Shown here: one piece after another, positions 50,581 through 58,896 of the stretch
How the letters are laid out: each line of letters starts with the position of its first letter
Position numbering within the stretch: the stretch's first letter is position 1
Origin: Butyrivibrio sp.
GTDB taxonomy: Bacteria; Bacillota; Clostridia; Lachnospirales; Lachnospiraceae
NCBI GenBank assembly: GCA_015056495.1
Contig: SVGC01000001.1
Coordinates: forward strand, 154,820-218,819
Length of the DNA: 64,000 bases
Direction of reading: 5' to 3'
Position numbers and translations under genes: made by a program
Notes under the pieces: model-generated
Databases searched by the model: none
Told to the model about the DNA's origin: nothing
The model's input: the letters and a program-made list of their open reading frames with translations, nothing else

Positions 50581-52287
50581 TTATTCTTTTGCGGCAGCTT
50601 TTAGTGTTGCGACAATCTCTTTTTCTGTTGGAAGAGAGAGTACTTTGGCTGCAAGGGCGTCTGCTTCTTCTTTGGTCCATTTGGAGATGATGCAGCGTGC
50701 TGTCAGTACAAGTACTGGATTGACGCTATACTCGGTAAGACCGAAGGACATGAGCAGAGGAATCATAAGAGGATCTGCAGCTGCTTCGCCGCACATACCT
50801 ACAGGGATTCCTGCTTTAACGCCGGATTCTATAATATATTTGATGGAGCGCAGGACAGAAGGCTGGAATGCTGAATACAGATATGCAACATCACTATTTC
50901 CTCTATCAACGCTCATTGTGTACTGAGTTAAGTCATTAGTTCCAATGGAGAAGAAATCAGCTTCTTTTGCAAGAAGGTCAGCAATAAGTGAAGCTGATGG
51001 TGTCTCGATCATACAACCGACTTTGATCTCAGGATCATACTTGATTCCCTTTTCATCAAAATCTTTTTTGATCTCAGCTACCATTGATTTAACTTCTCTA
51101 ATCTCATCAACAGTAGTAACAAGTGGAACCATGATCTTTACTTTGCCGTAAGCAGAAGCACGTACAAGAGCTCTGAGCTGTACCATGTAAGTATCCTTGT
51201 TTCCAAGGCAATATCTTACGGCTCTGTATCCAAGAAATGGGTTTTCTTCCGGTTTCATATTGAGGTAAGGGATTGCCTTATCACCACCAACATCAAGAGT
51301 TCTGATGATGACTTCCTTACCTGCCATGATTTCTACAGCCTCTTTATAGGCTTCAAACTGCTCATCTTCAGTAGGAAGATGATTGTTGTCCATGAATAGG
51401 AATTCTGAACGGAATAATCCGATTCCTTCGCCGTCACATTCAAGAGCTTTTTTGGCATCCTTTGGAGTACCGATATTGCAGTACAGATCAAGCTCTGTAC
51501 CATCTGCAGTAACAGTTTTCTTACCATAGAAGTTTTTAAGCTCTGCCTGTTTTTTGATGAACTGCTCACGCTTGATGATATAGCTGGATAAAACATCGCC
51601 ATCAGGGTTTATGTAAATCTCTCCCTCATTTCCATCTACGATAGCAGTATCTTTATCTTTAACAAGTTTGGTTATATCCGGAACAGATAGAACAGCAGGT
51701 ATTTCAAGTGCTCTTGCAAGGATAGCAGAGTGGGAAGTCTTTCCTCCGACCTCTGTTATGATACCAACCACGTTTTCTTTTACTATCTGAGAAGTCATGG
51801 AAGGTGTCAGATCTCTTGTTACCAGAACTGTACCTGGCGCCACTTTGCTGATATCAACGTCTTCAATACCCAGTAAGATCTTAAGGATACTGGTCTTAAC
51901 GTCTGCGATATCGCTGGCTCTCTGACGCATCATTTCGTCATCCATTGATGAGAACATTCCATAGAACATGTCACAAACAGAAGAGAGGGCACCTTCAGCA
52001 CACTGACCGTTTTCTATAAGCTTTAACATTTCACCGGACATAGCTGGATCTGAAGCCATTACAAGATGACCTTCAATGATTTCAGCCTCTTTTGCACCAA
52101 TTCGCTGTCTTACATCAGCGGCCTGAATAGTTGTTTCTTCTTTAAATTTTTCAAGAGCATCATTGAAACGCTTTTTCTCTGCTTCAATATCCTCAACTTT
52201 TTTGTTCTCGAAGCTCAAATCATGTTCTGAAAGAAGGCATATGCTACCTATACCTATTCCACGTGAAGCGGCTATTCCTTTATACAT
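50581..52287 (-). CDS. ptsI: PTS enzyme I
   Basis: A 568-residue phosphotransferase taking phosphate from phosphoenolpyruvate to HPr. KTSHSAILARALEIPAVLS contains the phosphorylated His; the C-terminal PEP-binding domain shows GIGLFRSEFLFMD, RTLDVGGDK, GCMIETPSA and VGMCGEAAADP (catalytic Cys). Length is normal. The start is the ATG at 52287, placed directly after a GGAGGTG; the ATG at 52299 contains that ribosome binding site. Fifteen bases downstream of ptsH, last gene of the fructose operon. Confidence 0.96.
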   Translation of the reverse strand: MYKGIAASRGIGIGSICLLSEHDLSFENKKVEDIEAEKKRFNDALEKFKEETTIQAADVRQRIGAKEAEIIEGHLVMASDPAMSGEMLKLIENGQCAEGALSSVCDMFYGMFSSMDDEMMRQRASDIADVKTSILKILLGIEDVDISKVAPGTVLVTRDLTPSMTSQIVKENVVGIITEVGGKTSHSAILARALEIPAVLSVPDITKLVKDKDTAIVDGNEGEIYINPDGDVLSSYIIKREQFIKKQAELKNFYGKKTVTADGTELDLYCNIGTPKDAKKALECDGEGIGLFRSEFLFMDNNHLPTEDEQFEAYKEAVEIMAGKEVIIRTLDVGGDKAIPYLNMKPEENPFLGYRAVRYCLGNKDTYMVQLRALVRASAYGKVKIMVPLVTTVDEIREVKSMVAEIKKDFDEKGIKYDPEIKVGCMIETPSASLIADLLAKEADFFSIGTNDLTQYTMSVDRGNSDVAYLYSAFQPSVLRSIKYIIESGVKAGIPVGMCGEAAADPLMIPLLMSFGLTEYSVNPVLVLTARCIISKWTKEEADALAAKVLSLPTEKEIVATLKAAAKE

Positions 52288-52302
52288 GGACACCTCCATT
52301 GA

Positions 52303-52566
52303 TCAGTCACCAAGTCCTCTTTCTACAAGTTCAACAGCTGCCTTTAATGCATCTTCTTCATCTGCACCATCAGCTATGATCTCAATCTCAGATCCGCACT
52401 TAATGCAGGCAGCCATGAGCATCATAACTGACTTAGCATCATACTCATTTCCGTTGAATCCGATTTTTACGCTACTTTCAAATGGTGTTAATGTCTGGCT
52501 CATAACACTTGCTGGACGCATGTGCATGCCCTGTTCATTAATAACCTTTACTTTCTGTGATACCAT
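52303..52566 (-). CDS. ptsH: HPr phosphocarrier protein
   Basis: An 87-residue HPr. His15 in GMHMRPAS is the PEP-dependent site and Ser46 in YDAKSVMMLM is the site of HPr kinase regulation, so this organism is expected to encode a true HprK elsewhere, distinct from the two HPr-kinase-like RiPP proteins in this window. AAAGGAG precedes the ATG. The 185-bp gap to fruA contains a hairpin and could allow separate expression. Confidence 0.97.
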   Translation of the reverse strand: MVSQKVKVINEQGMHMRPASVMSQTLTPFESSVKIGFNGNEYDAKSVMMLMAACIKCGSEIEIIADGADEEDALKAAVELVERGLGD

Positions 52567-52663
52567 AATTTTTTCTCCTTTCGAATATACAAAAATTGGA
52601 ATTGCTAATTGCTATTAGTCGTTTCAATCTATAAGCTGTACTGCATTAAGAAATTCCGAAATA

Positions 52664-52691
52664 TCAGGAGAAGGAGTGACCCCTCTCCTGA
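52664..52691 (-). promoter_or_regulatory. Hairpin between fruA and ptsH
   Basis: TCAGGAGA (52664-52671) and TCTCCTGA (52684-52691) form a perfect 8-bp stem with a 12-base loop. Read on the minus strand it is followed by an AU-rich but not uninterrupted T stretch, so it could be a partial terminator or an mRNA 3' end for fruA. The rest of the 185-bp gap shows no other signal. Confidence 0.45.
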
Positions 52692-52751
52692 CTGCGACCT
52701 GGTGACAAACACCAAAAGTCAGAAATAGTCATTTTTTATATTTAAGTATTA

Positions 52752-54851
52752 TTATCTAGCATCCTTTTTCAAGAATCCAAGCATTACACAAGTAACTGCT
52801 GAACCGATGAGCAGAGCTACGATGTACAGCAGCGGATTACCAACTGTTGCAAATACGAAGATTCCACCGTGTGGAGCCATAAGTGTGCATTTGAACAGAG
52901 CTGATAAAAGACCTGCTACAGCTGAACCAACAAGTGTACATGGGATAACATGTGCAGGATCAGCAGCTGCAAATGGGATAGCACCTTCAGTAATGAATGA
53001 GAATCCCATGATTATGTTAGAAATCTTGGTTTCACGCTCTGCAAGTGTAAATTTCTTTGGGAAGAACTGACATGCAAGAGCAATACCGATAGGAGGTACC
53101 ATACCACCGACCATGATAGATGCCATTGCGATGTAGCAAGCCTGAACTGCAGGATCAGTTGAAGCTGCGCCGCCATCCATAAGTGTTGCTGCTGTAGAAA
53201 GCATACCAGTACCAAATACATAAGCCGCCTTGTTGATAGGACCACCCATATCTATTGCCATCATTGCTCCAAGGATAAGTCCAAGAAGTACCAGCATTCC
53301 GGCATTTGAAATAGCTGTAAGCATCAGGCTAAGTCCTGTATTGATGAGACCGATCAGTGGGTTAAGTATGAAGCACATGATCACGCCTACACAGAATACG
53401 CCACATAATGGGTAGATGAGGATAGGCTTGATTCCTTCAAGTGACTTAGGAAATCCTGCTGTGAGTTTCTTGAGGACAAGGATGATTCCGCCTGCAAGGA
53501 AACCGGCTGCAATACCACCAAGGAAACCAGATACAGTATTACCACCGTTCTGGAAAGCAAACTTCATGATAAATGCCTGTACAGGACCAGGATTTTCCCA
53601 TCCTGGAGAATTGAATACATAATTTTCAAATACATCTGACATTCCGTCAGGCAGGTGCATGAAGCTTGTAAGTGCAGCATTACCATTGGCTGCAAGGAGA
53701 CCACCTGTGAAACCTACAGCAAGACCAGGTCTGTCTGCAATTGACTCAGCAATATATCCTGCAAGAACAGGAACCATAAGTCCCATAGCGAGACCACCCA
53801 CATATTTAAAGAAAGCGGAGAGTGGAACCATGTTACCAAAGTTGCCGCCACCTGTTGCACCATATCCATAGATTGTATCAATAAGGAATGCAAGAGCTAC
53901 CAGGATACCGCCACCAACTGTAAATGGAAGCATGTGTGATACACCATTCATAAGGTGTTTGTAGAACTTACGTCCCATTGTCTCGTCACCGCCTGCAGAC
54001 TTTGTTTCAGATGAGCCACCGCCTACATGGTTATATACAGGGATATTTCCCTCTTTTGCTTTATTAAGAAGATTGTCAGAATGGTGGATAGCGTCAGCTG
54101 TAGAAGCCTTGATCACTTTCTTACCATTGAAACGAGCCATCTCGACATTTCTGTCAGCAGCCACGATAACTACATCTGCAGCAGCAATGTCAGCATCTGT
54201 CAGAACGTTCTTGGCACCATCAGAACCATCGGTTTCAACCTTGATCTGGATACCCATTTCTTTTGCCTTCTGTTCAAGGGCTTCAGCTGCCATGTAGGTG
54301 TGAGCAATACCTGTAGGACAAGCTGTAACACCTATAACATTAAAGGAAGCGGCCTTTGGTTCAGGTTTATTCTTTGCTGCAGTTTCAGCATCCTTTTTTG
54401 CCTCAGCCTCATCAATGATCTTTACAAATTCATCAGGAGTCTTGGCATCTAACAGGCTCTGGGAGAAACCTGGAACCATGAGCATTGTCATAAGCTTTGA
54501 CAGTACTTCAAGGTGTGTGTCTGCACCCTTAGCAGGAGCAGCAATCATGAAAAAGAGTTTTGAAGGCTGATTATCAAGTGATTTGTAGTCAACGCCTTCT
54601 GGAATTGTAATTGCTACAACACCTGCTTTTGTAACTGCTTCAGATTTTGCATGTGGAACTGCAATGCCCATTCCTACTGCAGTAGATCCTTTTTCCTCGC
54701 GGGCGAGGATGTCAGCCTTATACTTGGCTACGTCTGATACATTACCAACTTTGGCCTGCATTTCTGTCATGATGTCAATGACAGCCTGTTTGTCAGCTGC
54801 GGATACACCCAACTGTACCCCATTTGGACTCAAAAAGTCTGTGATTTTCAT
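52752..54851 (-). CDS. fruA: PTS fructose-specific enzyme IIABC
   Basis: A 699-residue fusion importing fructose as fructose 1-phosphate. EIIA (1-150) with phosphorylated His67 in IAVPHAKSE; EIIB (about 170-270) with Cys178 in GVTACPTGIAHTYMAAEAL; EIIC (about 300-690) with eight or more membrane helices and GGPINKAAYVF. Domain order A-B-C is that of Firmicutes FruA. Start ATG at 54851 after GGAGAG; the longer frame upstream is not homologous. It is part of fruR-fruK-fruA-ptsH-ptsI. Confidence 0.96.
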   Translation of the reverse strand: MKITDFLSPNGVQLGVSAADKQAVIDIMTEMQAKVGNVSDVAKYKADILAREEKGSTAVGMGIAVPHAKSEAVTKAGVVAITIPEGVDYKSLDNQPSKLFFMIAAPAKGADTHLEVLSKLMTMLMVPGFSQSLLDAKTPDEFVKIIDEAEAKKDAETAAKNKPEPKAASFNVIGVTACPTGIAHTYMAAEALEQKAKEMGIQIKVETDGSDGAKNVLTDADIAAADVVIVAADRNVEMARFNGKKVIKASTADAIHHSDNLLNKAKEGNIPVYNHVGGGSSETKSAGGDETMGRKFYKHLMNGVSHMLPFTVGGGILVALAFLIDTIYGYGATGGGNFGNMVPLSAFFKYVGGLAMGLMVPVLAGYIAESIADRPGLAVGFTGGLLAANGNAALTSFMHLPDGMSDVFENYVFNSPGWENPGPVQAFIMKFAFQNGGNTVSGFLGGIAAGFLAGGIILVLKKLTAGFPKSLEGIKPILIYPLCGVFCVGVIMCFILNPLIGLINTGLSLMLTAISNAGMLVLLGLILGAMMAIDMGGPINKAAYVFGTGMLSTAATLMDGGAASTDPAVQACYIAMASIMVGGMVPPIGIALACQFFPKKFTLAERETKISNIIMGFSFITEGAIPFAAADPAHVIPCTLVGSAVAGLLSALFKCTLMAPHGGIFVFATVGNPLLYIVALLIGSAVTCVMLGFLKKDAR

Positions 54852-54911
54852 AAACTCTCCATTCTGCGCTTTTGCGCTTTTCCCTTTTGTAACTACCCTC
54901 AATGAAAATTC

Positions 54912-55823
54912 TTATAAGGTTTTATATAAATCCCTTATTGCCTCACCGCTTGCCAGGTCATCTGAAAAAGCTGTAGCGCTGCCGGAAGCAGTGCCCATCT
55001 TCAGTGCGGTCTCATAGTTCCCGGATTCCATGTAACCGGCGATGAAACCAGCTACCATAGAATCTCCTGCACCAACTGAATTTTTGACTTTTCCCTTTGG
55101 AACGCCTAATCTGAAGCGCTGTCCGTCTTCAGTTATCAGCATTGATCCATCGCCAGCCATGGAGATCAGAACATTACGTGCACCCATTTCCTGAAGTTTT
55201 TTAGCATACAACTCGATCTCATCATCGGAAGTAAGTACAACGTCGAACATTTCTCCAAGTTCGTGGTTATTTGGCTTTATAAGAAATGGATGATATTTCA
55301 GGACTTTCTTAAGAAGATCCTTTGTCGCATCCACAACGACCAGTACTTTTTTGCCCTGACTTTCAAGGCGGGAGAGTATTCTCTCGTAGATATCGCTCGG
55401 GAGAGTATTTGGAATACTTCCGGCAAGTATCAGTGTGTCATCGTTTTGAATCCTATCTATTTTTGTAAAAAGCTCATCCAGAGCTTCCTGACTGATAGCA
55501 GGTCCCTGAGCGTTGACCTCAGTTTCTTCATCGGATTTGATCTTTACATTGATCCTGGAAATGCCTTCTTTCAAATGGATAAAGTCTGCGATGATGCCTT
55601 TACCCTTAACGCTTTGCTCAATTGCATCTCCTGTGAATCCGGCAACAAAGCCAAGTGCTGTATTTTCTATACCAAGGTTCATGAGTATAGTGGATACATT
55701 GATTCCTTTGCCGCCAAAATAACATTCCTCCTTGGTTGTTCTGTTTGTCATACCCGGTTTAAGTTCATCGCTCATGTGTACAACATAGTCAATTGCTGGA
55801 TTAAATGTTACTGTGTAAATCAT
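54912..55823 (-). CDS. fruK: 1-phosphofructokinase
   Basis: A 303-residue PfkB-family kinase that converts fructose 1-phosphate to fructose 1,6-bisphosphate. MIYTVTFNPAIDY is the typical start, with GGKGINVSTIL, LAGSIPNTLP, LIKPNNHELGE and the anion-hole/catalytic GAGDSMVAGF near the C-terminus. AAAGGAG precedes the ATG. Sixty bases upstream of fruA and 14 downstream of fruR. Confidence 0.96.
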   Translation of the reverse strand: MIYTVTFNPAIDYVVHMSDELKPGMTNRTTKEECYFGGKGINVSTILMNLGIENTALGFVAGFTGDAIEQSVKGKGIIADFIHLKEGISRINVKIKSDEETEVNAQGPAISQEALDELFTKIDRIQNDDTLILAGSIPNTLPSDIYERILSRLESQGKKVLVVVDATKDLLKKVLKYHPFLIKPNNHELGEMFDVVLTSDDEIELYAKKLQEMGARNVLISMAGDGSMLITEDGQRFRLGVPKGKVKNSVGAGDSMVAGFIAGYMESGNYETALKMGTASGSATAFSDDLASGEAIRDLYKTL

Positions 55824-55837
55824 ATTTGTTTCTCCTT

Positions 55838-56593
55838 TTATAATTCTGACAACGCTTTTATAACCGTTTTATCCAGGTACCTTTTATCCGGAGTCTGATC
55901 AGTTATAATGGCACATTTTGATATTGGTGCAAAAGAAACTGAGCTAACCTGACCAAATTTAGAATGGTCAGCCAAAATGCACTTCATATAAGAATGATTT
56001 ATGGCTTCAGTTTTTAACCTGGCTTCCTCTACGTCCGGAGTAGTAAAACCTGCGTCAAGACTAACTCCATTTGTGCCCATAAAAGCTTTTGTAAAATGAT
56101 ATTTGGAAATAGCTTCAATACTGTCCGGGCCAACAATGGCCTCAGTAGCAGGCTTGAGCTTGCCTCCAATTATCATGGTGCTTAACCCCTTGTCTATCAT
56201 TTTTTTGGCATGGACGATTCCGTTGGTAATAAATTTTGCTTTAGTATTACCTATATAATCGATCATCTTTAAAGTAGATGTTCCGGAATCGATGTAGACA
56301 AAATCTGTATCCTGTATGAGTGAAGCTGCATATTTTCCTATAACATCTTTTTCTTCAACGTTTCTGGTAGATTTGATAGCAACAGCATCTTCAACTGTGT
56401 TGATCGTTGGTTGTGACAAAGACGTAGCACCGCCAAAGACTTTAATGATCTTGTGGGCATCATTTAAAGCATTTAGATCACGGCGAATAGTGGCGGCAGA
56501 TGCATCGAATCTGTCCATCAATTCAGCTACTGTAACAGCTCCCTCATCATTGATAAGTTTTACCATTAATTCACGTCGTTCCTCAGTAAGCAT
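55838..56593 (-). CDS. fruR: DeoR/GlpR-family regulator of fructose genes
   Basis: A 251-residue repressor. The N-terminal winged helix has EERRELMVKLINDEG and VTVAELMDRFDASAATIRRDLNAL, the DeoR signature; the C-terminal sugar-phosphate-sensing domain includes IQDTDFVYIDSGTSTLKM and FMGTNGVSLDAGFTTPDVEEA. It presumably responds to fructose 1-phosphate and represses its own operon; three direct repeats lie at the promoter. GAAGGGG precedes the ATG. Confidence 0.94.
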   Translation of the reverse strand: MLTEERRELMVKLINDEGAVTVAELMDRFDASAATIRRDLNALNDAHKIIKVFGGATSLSQPTINTVEDAVAIKSTRNVEEKDVIGKYAASLIQDTDFVYIDSGTSTLKMIDYIGNTKAKFITNGIVHAKKMIDKGLSTMIIGGKLKPATEAIVGPDSIEAISKYHFTKAFMGTNGVSLDAGFTTPDVEEARLKTEAINHSYMKCILADHSKFGQVSSVSFAPISKCAIITDQTPDKRYLDKTVIKALSEL

Positions 56594-56644
56594 ATATGTA
56601 CCCCTTCAATAGAAATAACAGAAATTTTTACTTTTTCTAATTAA

Positions 56645-56673
56645 AGAATAGCATTGCATATGTTCAAAGTCAA
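56645..56673 (-). promoter_or_regulatory. fruR: Promoter of the fructose PTS operon
   Basis: On the minus strand TTGACT (56673-56668), 17-bp spacer and TATTCT (56650-56645) lie 52 bases before the fruR ATG. It is in the 324-bp divergent gap 56594-56917. Confidence 0.75.
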
Positions 56674-56698
56674 TCACAAATAATCACAAACAATCACA
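56672..56698 (-). promoter_or_regulatory. Triple direct-repeat operator, probable FruR site
   Basis: TGTGATT occurs three times on the minus strand (AATCACA at 56672, 56682 and 56692), spaced exactly ten bases, immediately upstream of and touching the -35 box. One-turn spacing places all copies on one face of the helix, as expected for DeoR-family repressors that bind tandem repeats. Confidence 0.7.
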
Positions 56699-56750
56699 TA
56701 AAATAATAACAAAAAATCAAAAACGAGCACAATGCGCAATATATAACAGT

Positions 56751-56779
56751 TTGCGGATATGAATGCAAATATTTATATA
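56751..56779 (+). promoter_or_regulatory. Candidate promoter of the CheC-like gene
   Basis: TTGCGG (56751-56756), 17-bp spacer and TATATA (56774-56779), about 140 bases before the start codon. Other AT-rich hexamers lie closer, so this is provisional. Confidence 0.45.
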
Positions 56780-56917
56780 GTGTTTATGAAAAAATAATAG
56801 AGTATTCGTGAAAGATTAACGAAAATCTGATAATATATTCATATGATATTGGTGCGCTGGCACTGAGTTAATATTATCCATAGACAAGGCACACTGGCTG
56901 TGAGAAGGAGGTTACGT

Positions 56918-57523
56918 TTGGTTGAGCAGACTCTTACAAATGAACAAGTTGATGTTATAGGTGAAATTGCCAATATCAGTATGGGTAATGCAGCGACTAC
57001 GCTTAGCATGATGGTAAATCAGAAAGTTGATATTACAACACCTAGAGTTAGTATTATCAAGAGAAGTGAATCCCTTGATGATTATGATAAGACATGTGTT
57101 ATGGTCCAGATACAGTATGTAAAGGGCCTTAGTGGTAATAATGTTCTGATACTTAAGGAAAATGATGTTAAAGTCATGACCGATCTTATGATGGGAGGTG
57201 ACGGTTCCAATGCGACAGGTGAGTTAACTGAATTGCATCTGAGCGCTGCCTCTGAAGCTATGAATCAGATGATGGGTAAGAGTGCAACGTCACTTTCAGA
57301 TATGCTTGGCATTCCAACAGATATCAGTACGCCTGTTGTTAATACTATCGATGTAGAGAGTGTAAAGATTTTTGAAAAGATGTTCCAGACTCCATATGAG
57401 CGTTTCGTAAAGATTGCTTTCCATATGACAGTAGGAACACTGATCGATTCAATCATGGTCCAGTTATATCCCGTTCCATTTGCGGTTGAGATGTGCGATA
57501 AATTTTCTCAAGGCAATAAATGA
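56918..57523 (+). CDS. CheC/FliY-type CheY-P phosphatase, stand-alone
   Basis: A 201-residue protein with two intact phosphatase motifs: DVIGEIANISMGNA (D-xxx-E-xx-N) near the start and SAASEAMNQMMGKSA in the middle, as in CheC and the N-terminal domain of FliY. It lacks the FliN-like C-terminal domain of FliY. The start is taken as TTG at 56918, six bases after AAGGAGG; a GTG at 56900 would place that ribosome binding site inside the gene. No chemotaxis or flagellar genes are near, so it is an orphan. A terminator follows 25 bases later. Confidence 0.86.
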   Translation: MVEQTLTNEQVDVIGEIANISMGNAATTLSMMVNQKVDITTPRVSIIKRSESLDDYDKTCVMVQIQYVKGLSGNNVLILKENDVKVMTDLMMGGDGSNATGELTELHLSAASEAMNQMMGKSATSLSDMLGIPTDISTPVVNTIDVESVKIFEKMFQTPYERFVKIAFHMTVGTLIDSIMVQLYPVPFAVEMCDKFSQGNK

Positions 57524-57547
57524 TTTTTGTAGTATAATAATTTGGTA

Positions 57548-57581
57548 CGCACTGCATAGAAATGTGCAGTGCGATTTTTTT
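57548..57581 (+). terminator. Terminator after the CheC-like gene
   Basis: CGCACTGCA (57548-57556) and TGCAGTGCG (57565-57573) form a perfect 9-bp stem followed by A and seven T. Confidence 0.92.
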
Positions 57582-57602
57582 ACCTGTTTGGAGGAGGACT
57601 AT

Positions 57603-58742
57603 ATGAATAAAGCAGAAACACTTGAGATAAAGAAGCAGTTTAATCCTGATAGATGTACTATCGATCATATCTGCGGTTGTTACGTTGATCATGAGAAGAA
57701 TAAGCGACTGGTCACAAAGAGCGCTTTTGGCTCGATTCCGGAAGAGGAGATGTTTAAATATCTTGATATTTTTGCACATACCCTTACAGGAACATTTGGC
57801 AAAAACCTCATCAGTCTTGAATTCCCTCTTGAGCAGGAAGCAGTTGGCGGAACACAGGAATTTTTGCTTGCTTTAAGAGATTCTCATCTTGAAGATGATG
57901 CACTGATCGATCAGTTCTATGACAAGATCATCGCCAATTATGTAAATGGAGAAAACTATTACATCATCCTTGTTCACGCTATTTACGATATTCCTGGAAT
58001 GGCCAGCGATGGAACTACAATGGATGATGCTTCAGAGAATATTTATGACTACATTTTGTGCAGCATATGTCCTGTTAAGCTCTCAAAAGCAGCTCTTGGC
58101 TACAATGAAACCAAGAATGTCATTGAAGATCGTTTCAGAGACTGGGTTGTAGATGGACCTACAAAGGGATTTCTGTTCCCTGCATTTATTGAAAGAAATG
58201 CAGATATCCATAACATGCTGTATTTCACCAAGAAGCCTGAAGACATCCAGCCTGAATTCATCCAGGCAATGTTTGGTGGAAGAGCACCTATGTCAGCTCC
58301 TGAACAGAAGGATATCTTTAATACTATTGTTGCTGATACTGTTGGAGATGAAGGTGACTACGATATCATGAGAAATATCCATGAGAATCTTCAGACAATG
58401 ATCGACGATCACGAAGGAGATCCTGAACCACTTGAGCTTGGAAGAAAAGATGTTGAGCATCTTCTTGCAGACAGTGGAGTATCAGAAGATAAGATGCAGT
58501 ATTTCAAGAAAAATTATGACAATATTGTCGGTGAGAATGAGGACTACCCACTCCTTGCTTCCAATATTGCCAATACCAAAAAATTTGATATTGAAACTCC
58601 TGATGTTGTCATCAAAGTCAAGCCTGACAGAGCTGACCTTGTAGAGACCAAGATCATTGATGGAAGACAGTGCCTTGTAATTGCAGTTGATGATCATATT
58701 GAAGTAAATGGTATCAATGTCAGAACAATATTGAATAAATAA
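57603..58742 (+). CDS. DUF4317-type protein
   Basis: A 379-residue soluble protein of unknown function that matches what I recall of DUF4317 family members, which are frequent in Lachnospiraceae and related Clostridia. Characteristic parts are MNKAETLEIKKQFNPDRCTI, ICGCYVDHEKNK, PEEEMFKYLDIFAHTLTGT and GKNLISLEFPLEQE. No catalytic motif or membrane segment is visible. The ATG at 57603 follows GGAGGAGG; the longer open frame from 57480 runs through the upstream terminator. It has no functional neighbour: it is flanked by a terminator and by an inverted pair of REP-like hairpins. Confidence 0.87.
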   Translation: MNKAETLEIKKQFNPDRCTIDHICGCYVDHEKNKRLVTKSAFGSIPEEEMFKYLDIFAHTLTGTFGKNLISLEFPLEQEAVGGTQEFLLALRDSHLEDDALIDQFYDKIIANYVNGENYYIILVHAIYDIPGMASDGTTMDDASENIYDYILCSICPVKLSKAALGYNETKNVIEDRFRDWVVDGPTKGFLFPAFIERNADIHNMLYFTKKPEDIQPEFIQAMFGGRAPMSAPEQKDIFNTIVADTVGDEGDYDIMRNIHENLQTMIDDHEGDPEPLELGRKDVEHLLADSGVSEDKMQYFKKNYDNIVGENEDYPLLASNIANTKKFDIETPDVVIKVKPDRADLVETKIIDGRQCLVIAVDDHIEVNGINVRTILNK

Positions 58743-58750
58743 TCTTTTTA

Positions 58751-58830
58751 AATGAGTCACTGGGGACGTATCAAAGTGACTCATTTTTTTAAAACAAAAT
58801 GAGTCATTTTGATACGTCCCCAGTGACTCA
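58751..58830. repeat. Inverted pair of REP-like hairpins, TGAGTCA type (copies B1 and B2)
   Basis: Copy B1 has stem AATGAGTCAC (58751-58760) with GTGACTCATT (58776-58785) and loop TGGGGACGTATCAAA, then a T-run. Copy B2 is the inverse (58800-58830). Together they make a 23-bp perfect inverted repeat (58753-58775 with 58808-58830). B1 probably terminates the DUF4317 gene. Arrangement and loop match copy A at 21266. Confidence 0.85.
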
Positions 58831-58877
58831 CAAAAAAAGAGCTGTGAAAAAATGATTTCTCATTTCTTCACAGCTCT
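58831..58877 (-). terminator. Terminator of the DUF3048 lipoprotein gene
   Basis: AGAGCTGTGAA (58838-58848) and TTCACAGCTCT (58867-58877) form an 11-bp perfect stem; on the minus strand it is followed by seven T. Confidence 0.92.
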
Positions 58878-58896
58878 ACTATTTTAGGTTATAAGA

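Noticed and set aside
54027-54452. 141-codon open frame opposite fruA
   Set aside because: Antisense shadow over the EIIB and linker region of a certain gene.
55263-55898. 211-codon open frame on the plus strand
   Set aside because: Antisense to fruK and the end of fruR; composition rich in Cys, Phe and Tyr is typical of a shadow frame.
56672-56698. Short regularly spaced repeats as a CRISPR remnant
   Set aside because: Units are only 10 bp with no spacers and sit at a promoter; an operator explains them better.
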